A program made the translations under genes and the position numbers. A stretch of 64,000 nucleotides of DNA from assembly GCF_030186535.1 (NCBI RefSeq), contig NZ_JASNVW010000001.1:1-64000 (forward strand), read 5' to 3'. This DNA comes from Ignisphaera cupida. GTDB taxonomy: Archaea; Thermoproteota; Thermoprotei_A; Sulfolobales; Ignisphaeraceae. Positions 18,684-27,623 of this stretch are shown in pieces (position 1 is the first letter of the stretch; every line of letters starts with the position of its first letter). Below the pieces are notes generated by a model. It was given only the letters and a program-made list of their open reading frames with translations. It ran no database searches and was not told where the DNA came from.

Positions 18684-18965
18684 TCATTCACTATACCATG
18701 ACGCAACTAAAATGTAACATTTTGAGTTTTTGCATACTTGTCTCATTACATCTACTAAATCTGCATCTAAGCTAGCAACATTATTTGTGATCTCAATGCT
18801 TAACTCAAGGACTTTCACATTTGGCATTAAAATATTTTTCAATTTATTCATAATATTTTTAGCTTCATCAAGACTTTGATAAACTCCTAGTACAGTTTTC
18901 ATGCTTTCTTTAGCTACAACACCTAATGGACTTTTTCTATATATAAACCACATGCTTTTATTCAC
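18684..18965 (-). CDS. hypothetical protein, about 93 residues
   Basis: No family recognised. It starts at a GTG (18965) or the ATG at 18953. It has an alpha/beta pattern (SLDEAKNIMNKLKNILM, VKVLELSIEI, SKCYILVASWYSE). Lies upstream of hsp20 on the same strand with 88 bases between, so probably a separate transcript. Confidence 0.5.
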   Translation of the reverse strand: MNKSMWFIYRKSPLGVVAKESMKTVLGVYQSLDEAKNIMNKLKNILMPNVKVLELSIEITNNVASLDADLVDVMRQVCKNSKCYILVASWYSE

Positions 18966-19316
18966 ACAATGTTAATAATAATACATCTTTATTATCATTA
19001 TAAATTTGTAAACAATGCTATAAAATATTTTTTTAGAGTTCAACGCCATAACATTAATGAAAAGTTAATAACATATAATTTCGTTTTTGCTTTTATTTTT
19101 GGCTTAAAGCTTTTCATAATATAAATCATTGTCATCAATGTTTCTTTATAATCGATGAAGATAAAGAATAGAAAGGATTTTTAAATTTTAATTATCTACT
19201 TTAAAAGCAAGGCTTTTAATTTTAAAACATCTTCTTGACTGATTTGGGTCACACTTTATCTAAATTTGTTTAACTATGGCTAAATCAGGAAATGAAAATA
19301 GTTTAGTGTAATAGTT
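18966..19316. other. very AT-rich divergent intergenic region
   Basis: It separates two divergent small genes and must hold both promoters. I see no RNA gene or repeat. An imperfect ATGAAGA near 19155 and a CTGA near 19234 do not make a usable C/D box pair. Confidence 0.4.
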
Positions 19317-19667
19317 ATGAAGGGCCTTGTTTTAGAAGCAACAATATTTATGGGACTTGATGAAATGAGTAATGTAGCGTTGGATAATCTTAAAAAAGCT
19401 AGCCAAATTCTTTACACAAAATATGGTGTGAAATTACTTTTAAACCCAGTAAATATATGGCTTGACCCAATAAAAGCTGCTTTAAACTCGCTTCCTATCA
19501 TATTTATTGGTGATAGAAAATTATTTTCTGGGTATACACCATCTATCGATGAGATTGTAAGTGAAGTTATTAAATTGATTTCAACACAGCAACATACTTA
19601 TGTTGAAACATTGATGCCTGCAGGTATATTTAGAGATGATTTTGTAAATGCTGCAATAATTGAGTAG
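19317..19667 (+). CDS. hypothetical protein, possibly thioredoxin-fold
   Basis: A 116-residue protein. The segment NSLPIIFIGDRKLFSGYTPSIDEI resembles the cis-Pro strand and following region of thioredoxin-like proteins (LP-x-I-F-I-G-D-R), and the N-terminus (VLEATIFMGLDEM) could be the first strand; the usual CxxC is absent. Function unknown. It precedes the FAD protein by 119 bases on the same strand. Confidence 0.5.
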   Translation: MKGLVLEATIFMGLDEMSNVALDNLKKASQILYTKYGVKLLLNPVNIWLDPIKAALNSLPIIFIGDRKLFSGYTPSIDEIVSEVIKLISTQQHTYVETLMPAGIFRDDFVNAAIIE

Positions 19668-19786
19668 AATAAGATTTTATATCTAAGTACTTTAAACATT
19701 ATTGTAGGAAAAGTAAATAGGAAATAAAATAATTAAGCATATCATATTCAATAATTAAGTCACTTACACATATAGGTTGTGATGTA

Positions 19787-20794
19787 ATGATAAATGTTGA
19801 TATTGCTATTATAGGTTCAGGAGTTGCTGCACTAAGGATGTATAAAGATGCTAGCGAACAAGGGTTTTCAACTTTGCTTATAGATATAGGGCCTCTTGGA
19901 GGAAGCTTATCATCTATTGGGGCTTTGTATAAGTTTCCCAAGATTCCAATACTGTTCGATTATGATATTAGAAAGTTGTTCGATAAATGTAATTTTATGT
20001 GCTATTCCACAAAGCTTTACACAATAAAAACAGGAAGTATTATAGATAAAATAAAGGGATTTGAAAAATTTGAGGCTCAACGTCTATGGATTTTTGAATT
20101 ACTTAACAAAAAAGAGCTATGCTTTATCAATGATGTTATAAGCTGTATTATATCAACTTTAAAGCTTTCTCATGAATCGATTAAAAAAATTGAAGGTAAT
20201 GTAAGAAGAATATATGTTGATTCAAGAACTATTATGTTATCAACAGGTCTTGTAATAAAATACAAAGAACTTGTGTATACATGGCCTTTAACCATGTTAG
20301 GGGATCTAATTGTTACAAAAAATAAGGAACTGAAACTTTTTTTAGATAAGTTAGTTAATGAGCTAAAATATTCATCACTATTTATACGTAGCTATATTGT
20401 TGAAGAAAGAAATGACAACGAAAATGTAATTAGTTTATATATTCATGCAACCAAAGCTTCAAGACTGCATACCATAATTAAGATACCTCTTGCTAAAAAT
20501 ACACACTTATTTTATGCAATAACAAGTTACTCTAAAAATTATCCTTTGTTGCCAGGAATTGGGGAAAAAATTGATTCGGAACTTAGGAAACATAAGCTTT
20601 TCACAAACATAACCAAAATACTAGAATTCAACAACATCAACATTGTTTATGGTGTACTTAACAAAATTGATAAAGAGCTTATTAACTTGATAAAAAATGC
20701 GTTACTGCCTTACAACATAAAGTTATTTGGGAGAGTAGCAGAATGGATAGAATATGATATCCCCACAATAATTTTTAAGTCTAGACCAGGTTAA
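19787..20794 (+). CDS. FAD/NAD(P)-dependent oxidoreductase-like protein
   Basis: 335 residues. The N-terminal dinucleotide motif VDIAIIGSGVAALRMYKDASEQ (G-x-G-x-x-A) is followed by an acidic strand end (LLIDIG) and GPLGGSL. Near the C-terminus LFGRVAEWIEYDIPT resembles the second FAD-contacting strand of amine-oxidase or UDP-galactopyranose-mutase-like enzymes. The middle is poorly conserved and Lys/Ile-rich. The substrate is unknown. ATG start with GGTTGTGATG just upstream. Confidence 0.65.
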   Translation: MINVDIAIIGSGVAALRMYKDASEQGFSTLLIDIGPLGGSLSSIGALYKFPKIPILFDYDIRKLFDKCNFMCYSTKLYTIKTGSIIDKIKGFEKFEAQRLWIFELLNKKELCFINDVISCIISTLKLSHESIKKIEGNVRRIYVDSRTIMLSTGLVIKYKELVYTWPLTMLGDLIVTKNKELKLFLDKLVNELKYSSLFIRSYIVEERNDNENVISLYIHATKASRLHTIIKIPLAKNTHLFYAITSYSKNYPLLPGIGEKIDSELRKHKLFTNITKILEFNNINIVYGVLNKIDKELINLIKNALLPYNIKLFGRVAEWIEYDIPTIIFKSRPG

Positions 20795-20969
20795 AAACAT
20801 CAATAATCGTTTTATGCACTTCCCCTTCCACGATAATCTTAAGTAATTTTCAGCATTTTTAACTCTGTGGAAAGAGTCAATCCTTTACATAAGTTAACAA
20901 GCTTTATTATATCTCATAGAGGCTGTTTTCGATTTAGCGATAAATTTAAATGCTTTTGATTGCTTCTAA

Positions 20970-21152
20970 TTATTTGATAAGAAATCCTCTGTGATCCGCT
21001 ATGCGGTGAGAGGGGGTGAGGGAGTGAGAGTTGTAGATGGGAGCCTTGTGGCGTTGGGCTCGACAGAGTCCCATGAGGCTTGGGTGAAGCTGGTGAACCC
21101 AAGCCTAGGGCCAACCCCACTCACGAAGTTAAAAGTGATTGAAACCAATTAA
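20970..21152 (+). pseudogene. GC-rich coding relic, fragment 1
   Basis: Between 20970 and the TAA at 21150-21152 a GC-rich frame reads through with protein-like composition (RYAVRGGEGVRVVDGSLVAL, then STESHEAWVKLVNPSLGPTP). GC content is far above the surrounding DNA. It has no good start (a GTG at 20991 is possible) and no recognised family. Its order of features (basic residue, DGSL, T-x-S, P-x-P-x-T, K-x-K-V) weakly recalls the relic at 63610-63837. It could be a small gene of about 53 residues, but a decayed fragment is more likely. Confidence 0.45.
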
Positions 21153-21169
21153 AAGTACCGTGAGTGGGG
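21115..21169. repeat. 11-bp perfect inverted repeat
   Basis: CCCCACTCACG at 21115-21125 and CGTGAGTGGGG at 21159-21169 are exact inverted copies separated by 33 bases, with a small inner ATTG/CCAAT pairing. It overlaps the end of relic fragment 1 and could form a stable stem-loop in RNA or mark an old element end. Confidence 0.8.
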
Positions 21170-21254
21170 AAACGCCTATTAAACTCACTATCATTAGATT
21201 TCCATTTAAGAACTTTCTAACCTAATATGAATTACATAATGTTGGCTTAGTTAG

Positions 21255-21464
21255 AAATTTACAAGCTCTCTTATTAAATGCTATGGGCACTTGTATAGAG
21301 GATTTCGTCTCAATGGCTGTGAAATAGCTACCAGAAATAGGAGACTATACCTAGTCAACCAGGAGACAAGCTTTGTGGTGCTCACCAATACAGTCTTTGA
21401 TGAGCCTATGAAAAGTGGGTGGGGTGCTGAGGAGGAAGCCAGTGCCCATAGTAATGGGCACTGA
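21255..21464 (+). pseudogene. GC-rich coding relic, fragment 2 (paralogue of the relic at 63610-63837)
   Basis: An open frame of about 69 codons without a start codon reads GFRLNGCEIATRNRRLYLV, then QETSFVVLTNTVFDEP, and stops at 21462-21464. The DNA aligns with the minus strand at about 63645-63850: both share GAGACTATACCTAG, a GTGGTG core, GGTGCTGAGG.GGAAGCC and CCCATAG; this copy has about 35 bases deleted between CCCATAG and TAATGGGCA. Both are GC-rich islands in AT-rich DNA. Protein family not recognised. Confidence 0.65.
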
Positions 21465-21659
21465 CGACCACTTATTCACATTCCATCAACTAGTTAAAAA
21501 CAATTTTAAATCCCAAAAACGACTTTACACACTCTAGTTGTTACTGTTTTTCTCAAAATCCTTATTTATTATTGTGATTAATGGCTTCAGGAAATATAAT
21601 AACTAAAGAACTTAAGTGTTTAACTAGGTTAGACTAGGTTAGAGTATGTTGGTGTAAAA

Positions 21660-21809
21660 ATGAAAATAGACTATATTAAAAAATGTAACGATCTTTGTGA
21701 AGATATTGTGAATTGTGATAACTGTGAAAATGATTTTTGTGAAAGTATTTGTGAAGATGTTGAAAGATACTGTGTAACTACATGTGTTGAACAACTTGAG
21801 AATCAATAG
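21660..21809 (+). CDS. small cysteine-rich protein, 49 residues
   Basis: An ATG at 21660 opens a 49-codon frame ending at the TAG 21807-21809. It encodes eight cysteines at residues 9, 13, 19, 22, 27, 31, 38 and 42, making CX3C, CX2C, CX3C and CX3C pairs, among many Asp/Glu. GGTG lies 8 bases upstream and TATA-like AAATATAATAA about 65 bases upstream. The acidic, highly helical CX3C pattern recalls disulfide-linked helical hairpins or a metal-binding miniprotein. It overlaps the 3' end of the convergent gene at 21778 by about 30 bases. No homologue known to me; the cysteine spacing makes chance unlikely. Confidence 0.6.
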   Translation: MKIDYIKKCNDLCEDIVNCDNCENDFCESICEDVERYCVTTCVEQLENQ

Positions 21810-22437
21810 ATATTTTATTACCTAACTCAACATAATCAATTTTTTCTGCTATTAACTGAGCTAATTGTATTACCTCTCTCAAAACATTGATTTCAATAAA
21901 CAATTCGTCTTCAAACTCTTCTGCTTGTTTCAAAATCTTTATAAGTTTTGGTAATATGGCAAATGAAAATCTCTGAAATATTTTTATATCAGCTTTTGAT
22001 AGCTTCTCCTTAACACCCATGTTTTTTAATTTGTTTAGCCAATACCTAGGCCTTAGACTTCTAAACTGTATTTTTATCAATGTTATATCCGGATCTTCTA
22101 AATCCTCAGATCCCTTAACTATGCTATCTATAATGGATTCTAGAACTTCTATACCGTATCTAAATTTATACCAATGTTGATTGCTAGTCTTATACGATGT
22201 TTCTATTATTCTGTATTCTTTTTCAAGTGTTTTTAGAAGAAGAGATGGGTTGTATGAATACCCCATTGAATTAAGCTTCTCTACAACACCTTTATAATCA
22301 AAATCACCCATGGAGTTGCTTCCACGCAGTTTATTTTCTCTTGCGACAGAGAGAGCTGCTTTCATAACTAAAACAAATTTTTGGCCATACCTATGAAAAG
22401 CATCTAAAATAGCAAGCCTAAGAGCATCAATGCTCAT
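21778..22437 (-). CDS. hypothetical protein, 219 residues
   Basis: Not recognised. Probably all-helical with a possible N-terminal winged-helix-like region (LRLAILDAFHRYGQKF, YKGVVEKLNSMGYSYNPSLLLKTLEKEY, then IIETSY and HWYKFRYG as a wing), followed by helices ending in FEDELFIEINVLREVIQLAQL. The size and layout resemble crenarchaeal proteins of unknown function. ATG start at 22437 on the minus strand. It stands alone. Confidence 0.6.
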   Translation of the reverse strand: MSIDALRLAILDAFHRYGQKFVLVMKAALSVARENKLRGSNSMGDFDYKGVVEKLNSMGYSYNPSLLLKTLEKEYRIIETSYKTSNQHWYKFRYGIEVLESIIDSIVKGSEDLEDPDITLIKIQFRSLRPRYWLNKLKNMGVKEKLSKADIKIFQRFSFAILPKLIKILKQAEEFEDELFIEINVLREVIQLAQLIAEKIDYVELGNKISIDSQVVQHM

Positions 22438-22614
22438 TTGTAAGTCTCACTTAAGTGTTTTTATTGCAAAGAAGACAAAAAGATTGCACAAAATAACTTC
22501 CATATTTCCTCTAACAAAACTGAAGTAGTAACAAGGTATTACATATGTTTAACCATATTCTCATAACACATCTACATTCATAAACTACGGTATTACACTT
22601 AATTAAATACATAA

Positions 22615-22673
22615 ATTCAGTTGGGTAAGTTTATATCATGCATCTTTCAATACGGGGATAACTCATCATCCAT
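22615..22673 (-). ncRNA. C/D box sRNA, predicted 2'-O-methylation guide for 23S rRNA
   Basis: On the minus strand a C box ATGATGA (22663-22669) is followed by a 12-base guide GTTATCCCCGTA and a D'-like TTGA. After a short spacer come a C'-like ATGATAT, a second 12-base guide AAACTTACCCAA, and a D box CTGA (22617-22620). Spacings are exactly those of archaeal C/D sRNAs. The first guide is complementary to UACGGGGAUAAC; GGGGAUAAC is the near-universal 23S rRNA segment holding the catalytic adenosine of the peptidyl-transferase centre. By the N+5 rule the modified base would be the second G (about 2445 in E. coli count). The TATA-like CTTTAAAG lies about 26 bases upstream of the C box. Confidence 0.75.
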
Positions 22674-22732
22674 ATTTTAATAATAACTAAATAGTCTTTA
22701 AAGCTTAATTAGCTTAGAGGGTATTAATAAAA

Positions 22733-22990
22733 ATGGGTTTAACAAGAATTGTTATGAACGCCTTTAAGTCTATGGGAAAACAAAATATCATTGATATTGC
22801 TAATCAATTATTAAAGTTAGATGAGGTTAGGAATGTTAATATAAAGGTTAATGACATAAATGCTGAAGTTGTTTCTGTTACAATTATTATTGAAGGGGTG
22901 AACCTGGATTTTGAAAAAATAAGAAGTGTTTTAGAAGATATGGGTATTGCCATACATAATGTTAGTGAAATTATAGCATCTAAGGAATGA
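22733..22990 (+). CDS. DUF211 family protein
   Basis: An 85-residue archaeal protein with the DUF211 pattern: MGLTRIVMNAFKSMGKQNII, LLKLDEVRNVNIKV, VSVTIIIEGVNLDFEKI and a final IAIHNVSEIIASKE. The fold is ferredoxin-like and known members assemble into rings that can bind metal; physiological role unknown. The start ATG follows GAGGG. TtuA starts 30 bases downstream, so the two may be co-transcribed. Confidence 0.85.
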   Translation: MGLTRIVMNAFKSMGKQNIIDIANQLLKLDEVRNVNIKVNDINAEVVSVTIIIEGVNLDFEKIRSVLEDMGIAIHNVSEIIASKE

Positions 22991-23020
22991 ACAAATCCTA
23001 CGTTATGTAGGTGAAACGCA

Positions 23021-23980
23021 ATAGCAAGTGCTATTTGCTCTATATGTGGAAGAAATAAAGCTATTTTCTATCAAAGACATACTGGTTTAAGACTTTGTAA
23101 GAAATGTTTTATTGAGGATGTTAAAAATAGGGTTTTAGAGCAAATTAGTAAGTATCAAATGATATTGCCTGGAGATACTGTATTGGTAGGGGTTTCAGGA
23201 GGTAAGGATAGCTATGTCTTATTAAAAATTTTAGCTGAGGTACATAATCCGTCAAAAATAATTGGATTAATGATTGATGAGAATATTCATGGATATAGCA
23301 GAGCCGATGTTTTTGACTTTTTGAAGAAAACATGCCATGATCTTGGTGTGGATTGCATAAATACAAGTATTAAGAAAGAGCTTGGCTATGGTGTAGATGA
23401 TTTTATGTTAATGCAGATAAAGAAGTATAGCAGTATAAAAGTAAGTGCTTGTACTTTTTGTGGTATTGCAAGAAGAAGAATATTAAATGCTTATGCTAGG
23501 ACATTTAATGTGAATAAAGTTGCTACAGGACATAATCTAGATGATGAAGTTCAAACATATTTGATAAACATATTGAGAGGTGATTTAATGAGACTTATAC
23601 AACTACATCCATTGAGTATGACACATAGTAAATTACTTGTTAAGAGAATTAAACCAATCAGAGCCATATATGAATATGAAACATCGTTTATGGCGTATAT
23701 AGAGAATTTTAAATTTCAGGAAACAGAATGTCCATATATTCTTCAAAGACCTACACTAAGAGCAAGAATACGTGAACTAATTAAAGATATTGAAAAATTC
23801 TATCCAGGTATTCAAATAAAGCTTTTGAAATATGTAGATGAAATTCTAGAGCCATTAGTTAAATCAACCAATACAAAACCAATAGAATTGCCACTATGCT
23901 CGAAATGTGGAGAACCAACATCGCCAGGCAGAATTATATGCAAATTCTGTGAATTAGTAAATGAGGTACTTAACATATAG
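23021..23980 (+). CDS. ttuA: TtuA/Ncs6-type tRNA 2-thiolation enzyme (ATA start)
   Basis: An ATP-pyrophosphatase that thiolates uridine in tRNA. It has an N-terminal zinc finger (ICSICGRNKAIFYQ, LRLCKKCF), PP-loop VGVSGGKDSYVLLK, the CTFCG cysteine that helps hold the Fe-S cluster, GHNLDDEVQTYLIN, a partner Cys in ETECPY, and a C-terminal zinc finger (LCSKCGEPTS, CKFCEL). The first canonical start (ATG 23159) would delete the whole N-terminal zinc finger. The frame is open upstream to 23015 with no ATG, GTG or TTG; ATA at 23021 lies 6 bases after AGGTGA at 23009-23014, an ideal Shine-Dalgarno distance. About 319 residues. Confidence 0.92.
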   Translation: MASAICSICGRNKAIFYQRHTGLRLCKKCFIEDVKNRVLEQISKYQMILPGDTVLVGVSGGKDSYVLLKILAEVHNPSKIIGLMIDENIHGYSRADVFDFLKKTCHDLGVDCINTSIKKELGYGVDDFMLMQIKKYSSIKVSACTFCGIARRRILNAYARTFNVNKVATGHNLDDEVQTYLINILRGDLMRLIQLHPLSMTHSKLLVKRIKPIRAIYEYETSFMAYIENFKFQETECPYILQRPTLRARIRELIKDIEKFYPGIQIKLLKYVDEILEPLVKSTNTKPIELPLCSKCGEPTSPGRIICKFCELVNEVLNI

Positions 23981-24087
23981 ATAAATGGATATAAATTTGG
24001 ATATAAATTTTGCTCAACTAAAACGGGTATAATAAATAAAGCATTTAAAATACTATCTTTATATATAGCGTTTAGTGGTTGTGTGTT

Positions 24088-25074
24088 ATGAGGATTAGAA
24101 TAGAAGAGGAGCATAAAAATTCAACATTTGCTATAACTAGTTTAGTTGAAGATTATGTACTGCAAGGCCAAGGTTCTCAAGTAATATCAAAAACCACTTT
24201 TCCACGGTATAAACCATTTAGGGGTTATCTAATTGTAATTGTCTCAAGTAATAATAAAGTTAGTGACATTATAAAGTGGAAAGTAGCACTAAATAACATT
24301 GCTCTAACAAGAGAATTTAGACCACACATAGATGCAAAAATAAATGAAAAATTATACCAAGCCATATTTGTATACGAGGTTTCGAAAATACTATCATCAA
24401 ATGGTTTAACATTTAAAATAAGCTATGAAGGAAAGGAACGAATAAAAATAGATGGGGCAGTTCTAATAACACTTCATCAATATGATGATGATAATACCTA
24501 TTTGTTGTGTAATAGTGAAATTATCCCATTAATTGACTATTATGAGATGGAGCTTCCAACTCAGAAATATAAAGATTATAGAACAGCATACATACATATG
24601 GGGATTATAGCACAAAAACCATCGCAATTACACTTCATTGTTGATAGTAATCAAAACATATTGTTTCCCTTAGGGGAAGGCTTTAATTTCATTGAAACTA
24701 ACATTCATGATGTTTCATCTCTAACTAAAATTAAGTTGAAGTGTGATAACGAGATGACAAGACATGTATTTAATTGTGTAGTATTCTCTTCGGCCTTGCA
24801 ACCTGATATAATTTTAAATCATTATGAATTAAATGAAAATAACTTGAAGCTTCAAGTAAGAAATGTTGGAGCGTCTAGGGCTGATGCCGTTGAGGTGCTG
24901 ATAATAAGAAGTGGTTGGGTTATGCAAAGACTTAGCTTAGGTACTATGAACTCTAATGAGGAAAAGTCTATAAATATTGTGTTGCCCAAAGATATAGCCA
25001 GAAAAGTTATGGTTAGGATACTTTGGCGAAAAGTATTAAGAACATTTGTAAGAGATTATCAAATTACTCTTTAG
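24088..25074 (+). CDS. hypothetical protein with C-terminal CARDB-like region
   Basis: 328 residues from the ATG at 24088 (the frame continues to a TTG at 24079). The TATA-like TTTATATATA at 24057-24066 places transcription start at about this ATG, so the mRNA is probably leaderless. Only the C-terminal about 80 residues look familiar: a CARDB/Ig-like strand pattern ([38 protein letters not shown]). No signal peptide is seen. Function unknown. It overlaps the 3' end of the eL13 gene on the other strand by 11 bases. Confidence 0.55.
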   Translation: MRIRIEEEHKNSTFAITSLVEDYVLQGQGSQVISKTTFPRYKPFRGYLIVIVSSNNKVSDIIKWKVALNNIALTREFRPHIDAKINEKLYQAIFVYEVSKILSSNGLTFKISYEGKERIKIDGAVLITLHQYDDDNTYLLCNSEIIPLIDYYEMELPTQKYKDYRTAYIHMGIIAQKPSQLHFIVDSNQNILFPLGEGFNFIETNIHDVSSLTKIKLKCDNEMTRHVFNCVVFSSALQPDIILNHYELNENNLKLQVRNVGASRADAVEVLIIRSGWVMQRLSLGTMNSNEEKSINIVLPKDIARKVMVRILWRKVLRTFVRDYQITL

Positions 25075-25378
25075 CTTGAGCTACAACTGCTATTCTTGCT
25101 GGTTTCGTTTTCCTAGCATTTACAATTTCCTTAATTTGATCTAGAAACAATTTAAGACTTTCAACATTTTCTTTATGCACACTTTTTCTTCTTGAATCAA
25201 CTGGTATATTAAGTTGACGTGCAAGTTTATAATTCAAACCTACTTCTTTAAGCTCTCCTAGACTATATCCCCTTCCAATTTTGAATCCTAATTCAATTCC
25301 TCTATACTTGACTAATGCTACTTTTTTAACCTTTGGAGCTGGAACCTCAACAACAATGCAACATGTTTCACTATTCAT
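25064..25378 (-). CDS. ribosomal protein eL13
   Basis: The signature [20 protein letters not shown] followed by [35 protein letters not shown] (key motifs [27 protein letters not shown]) is eL13, a large-subunit protein in archaea and eukaryotes. Start set at the ATG 25378, 10 residues inside the longest frame, because GGTG lies 9-12 bases upstream; the longer frame begins at 25408. It is downstream of hjc and the PIN/KH ATPase on the same strand. Confidence 0.9.
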   Translation of the reverse strand: MNSETCCIVVEVPAPKVKKVALVKYRGIELGFKIGRGYSLGELKEVGLNYKLARQLNIPVDSRRKSVHKENVESLKLFLDQIKEIVNARKTKPARIAVVAQAKE

Positions 25379-25439
25379 AAATGCAAAACACCTATTTAAC
25401 TTCGTCATTTCTATATTGTGTAGGATTTATAAGCTATTC

Positions 25440-25913
25440 TCAAGCATTGCTTTGACTTATGAACTTGTCTAATCCTATAGAAAGTTTTTTTGAGATGTAA
25501 GTGAAAAGCTCTTCAGCATTGTCTATAACATCCCTACTTATCTTTATTCTCTTACCACTGTTCATACTTGCTGACAAAAACTGTGTTAATTCGATGACTT
25601 TCCAGCTCTTCAAAGAATCTATTTTTATTGCTAATAATGCTTCACCACCAGCTCTTTTAGCAAACTCAATTGTTTTTAGGATTTGACTCATTTCTATGTA
25701 AACAGTTTTTGGTTCTTTACGTCTCTTTACCTCAAAAACAAATATCTTTGAATCTTTAATAGCAACAACATCAGGGTATATTCCTCTTTTTATCTTCGCT
25801 CCACTAGCAGGACCTCTTATAACTGCAAAACCCATTTTCCAAAGCTTTTTAACAAGTTCACGTTCAGCACTAGTACCGCTACTTCTAATCTTTTTCACAT
25901 TATTATTTGACAT
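25440..25913 (-). CDS. hjc: Holliday junction resolvase Hjc
   Basis: 157 residues with the archaeal Hjc nuclease layout: SSGTSAERELVKKLWKMGFAV (catalytic Glu), RGPASGAKI, then PDVVAIKDSKIFVFEVKRRKEP carrying the D-x(n)-E-x-K catalytic set. Hjc cuts four-way DNA junctions during recombination or fork restart. ATG start at 25913, 22 bases after the stop of the PIN/KH ATPase gene, implying one transcript. Confidence 0.95.
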   Translation of the reverse strand: MSNNNVKKIRSSGTSAERELVKKLWKMGFAVIRGPASGAKIKRGIYPDVVAIKDSKIFVFEVKRRKEPKTVYIEMSQILKTIEFAKRAGGEALLAIKIDSLKSWKVIELTQFLSASMNSGKRIKISRDVIDNAEELFTYISKKLSIGLDKFISQSNA

Positions 25914-25935
25914 AGTATAACTCCAAAAACAGTGT

Positions 25936-27489
25936 TTAAGAGAGTTTCAGGTCTACGTCAAATCCAATTTTATCTAGTCTTTTCCTAATTTTTCTCAATA
26001 TTTTTAAGGTGTTAGAATTATAGAAAGATCGTGGTATGGATATAACAACAGTTTTACCAGTTACATCAACATTGGCATAGGGCATGAGCTTTTTCACAAT
26101 ATTTGCAGCATTATCAGCAGCAATTTCGCTACGTATCTTCTTAACAGGTACAACAACGGTTTGTTCACCAAACACATATATCTCATACTCTAATTCGTTT
26201 GTTAAAAAATCTCTTACTTCAACAACAGGTCTTGCCAAGTCTGCTTCTCTTAAACCTGTAGGTAAACGAACTGTAAGTGTGAGTTCATATACCTTTGACA
26301 CACGACCCTTATCTATGAATATCACGGTATCTATTATACTTGGTATCATACCTATATCGACACGTCTAATAAATCTTTGGATAGCGTCTATAGGTGATGT
26401 TGCGTGAACAACTCCTATCATACCTATTCCAGCTAAACGCAAATCAGTGTATATCATGAAGTCCTCATCATCCCTCATTTCATCAAAAACTGTATAGTCA
26501 GGACGGCTTAGCAAAAGAAGATCGTGAAGATCTTTTGATGAGGCATAATGTTTTGAGTATTGTGCAACTGTTTGAGGAAGTCTCATGTCTCTAGGAGACT
26601 CAATTGTTTTAACAATTTTACCCATTCTTGCATAGTACTCTGCTAGTGCTTGAGCAAATGTTGTTTTTCCCATGCCAGGTGCTCCTGCAATCAATATTCC
26701 CTCTGCTTTTTCATTCAATCTCCTCACTAGTTTGTCTGGCAAGTTATAGTCTTCTAGCCTTAGTCTTGCAATAGGCTTTGTAATAGTCATTTCATATGCT
26801 AATGAAATTGGAGGAGTTACAATCACTATTCTATAATCTTTTAACTGTACAATCATTAAACCTTGTCTCTCAATTTCAATAACGCCTTCCCCATTTCTAG
26901 CCCTTCTAACCACTTCCTCAATAAGCATTTCTATTTCAGCTTTAGCCATAGGCTTATCGGTAACATAAACAAGTCTCCATTCACCTGGCTTCCCCTTTTT
27001 AGCCATGATAGGCGCTCCCTCCTTTATGTGCAAACTCAAAGTCTCTTCATCAACATATTTTTCAAACCAGAGTCCAGCTCCCTCTACATTCTCAACAAAC
27101 AATACGTCTATGCCCATAGCCTTGCAAACAGCTTTTTGCAGAGGATCACTTGTAACTACTTTACCGCCTAGTCTTCTAGCCAAATCCTTTACAATGCTAT
27201 TGAGCATATCTTGGTTAAGCTCCTCTGTCTCTCTAACTCCACCTTCAACAATTTCTATTGAAACCCCTGTTTCCTCTACACTATAATTTCTTAGTTCAGA
27301 TAACTCCTGTAAACCGATATATCCAACAGCACTGCCACCTCTAGCCATGAACTCAAAATATCTTACAAGCTCCTTAGGTATTACAATCTTTCCTCTAATC
27401 AAACCCTTTTTTATCATGTCAGATAAGCTTCTTGTAGTTAGTGCTGAAATATCAGGAATGTAAACATCTTCAAAAGCTATTTTAACCAT
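25936..27489 (-). CDS. PIN domain / KH domain ATPase (PilT-like, COG1855 type)
   Basis: 517 residues. The N-terminal PIN domain begins VYIPDISALTTRSLSDMI and ends around VVTSDPLQKAVCKAMGIDVLF. A type II/IV secretion-like ATPase follows with Walker A GAPGMGKTTF, an ESPRDMRLP segment, Walker B YTVFDEMR and GVVHATSPIDAIQR, and a small C-terminal KH-like domain (NVDVTGKTVVISIPRSF). This PIN-ATPase-KH arrangement is widespread in archaea; an RNA-directed role is suspected but unproven. Heads the operon with hjc and eL13. Confidence 0.88.
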   Translation of the reverse strand: MVKIAFEDVYIPDISALTTRSLSDMIKKGLIRGKIVIPKELVRYFEFMARGGSAVGYIGLQELSELRNYSVEETGVSIEIVEGGVRETEELNQDMLNSIVKDLARRLGGKVVTSDPLQKAVCKAMGIDVLFVENVEGAGLWFEKYVDEETLSLHIKEGAPIMAKKGKPGEWRLVYVTDKPMAKAEIEMLIEEVVRRARNGEGVIEIERQGLMIVQLKDYRIVIVTPPISLAYEMTITKPIARLRLEDYNLPDKLVRRLNEKAEGILIAGAPGMGKTTFAQALAEYYARMGKIVKTIESPRDMRLPQTVAQYSKHYASSKDLHDLLLLSRPDYTVFDEMRDDEDFMIYTDLRLAGIGMIGVVHATSPIDAIQRFIRRVDIGMIPSIIDTVIFIDKGRVSKVYELTLTVRLPTGLREADLARPVVEVRDFLTNELEYEIYVFGEQTVVVPVKKIRSEIAADNAANIVKKLMPYANVDVTGKTVVISIPRSFYNSNTLKILRKIRKRLDKIGFDVDLKLS

Positions 27490-27623
27490 TTCATCAAACC
27501 ACGTATAATCCCATAATAATTATTGACACGTTGCTATAAATTCTCTTAGAGAGGCTTAAAAGTTGATTACACAGTTTAAGAATAAGAAAGTCTTTATTAC
27601 CAATGCTTGTATTGATGAACTAG

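Noticed and set aside
20914-21120. Minus-strand 68-codon frame in the relic region
   Set aside because: Pro/Ser/Leu-rich antisense of a GC-rich stretch; the plus strand gives the more protein-like reading and matches the order of the other relics.
20980-21170. GC-rich block considered as SRP (7S) RNA
   Set aside because: The conserved SRP tetraloop/GGAAGGGAGCA-type motif is missing and the block translates sensibly over 60 codons.
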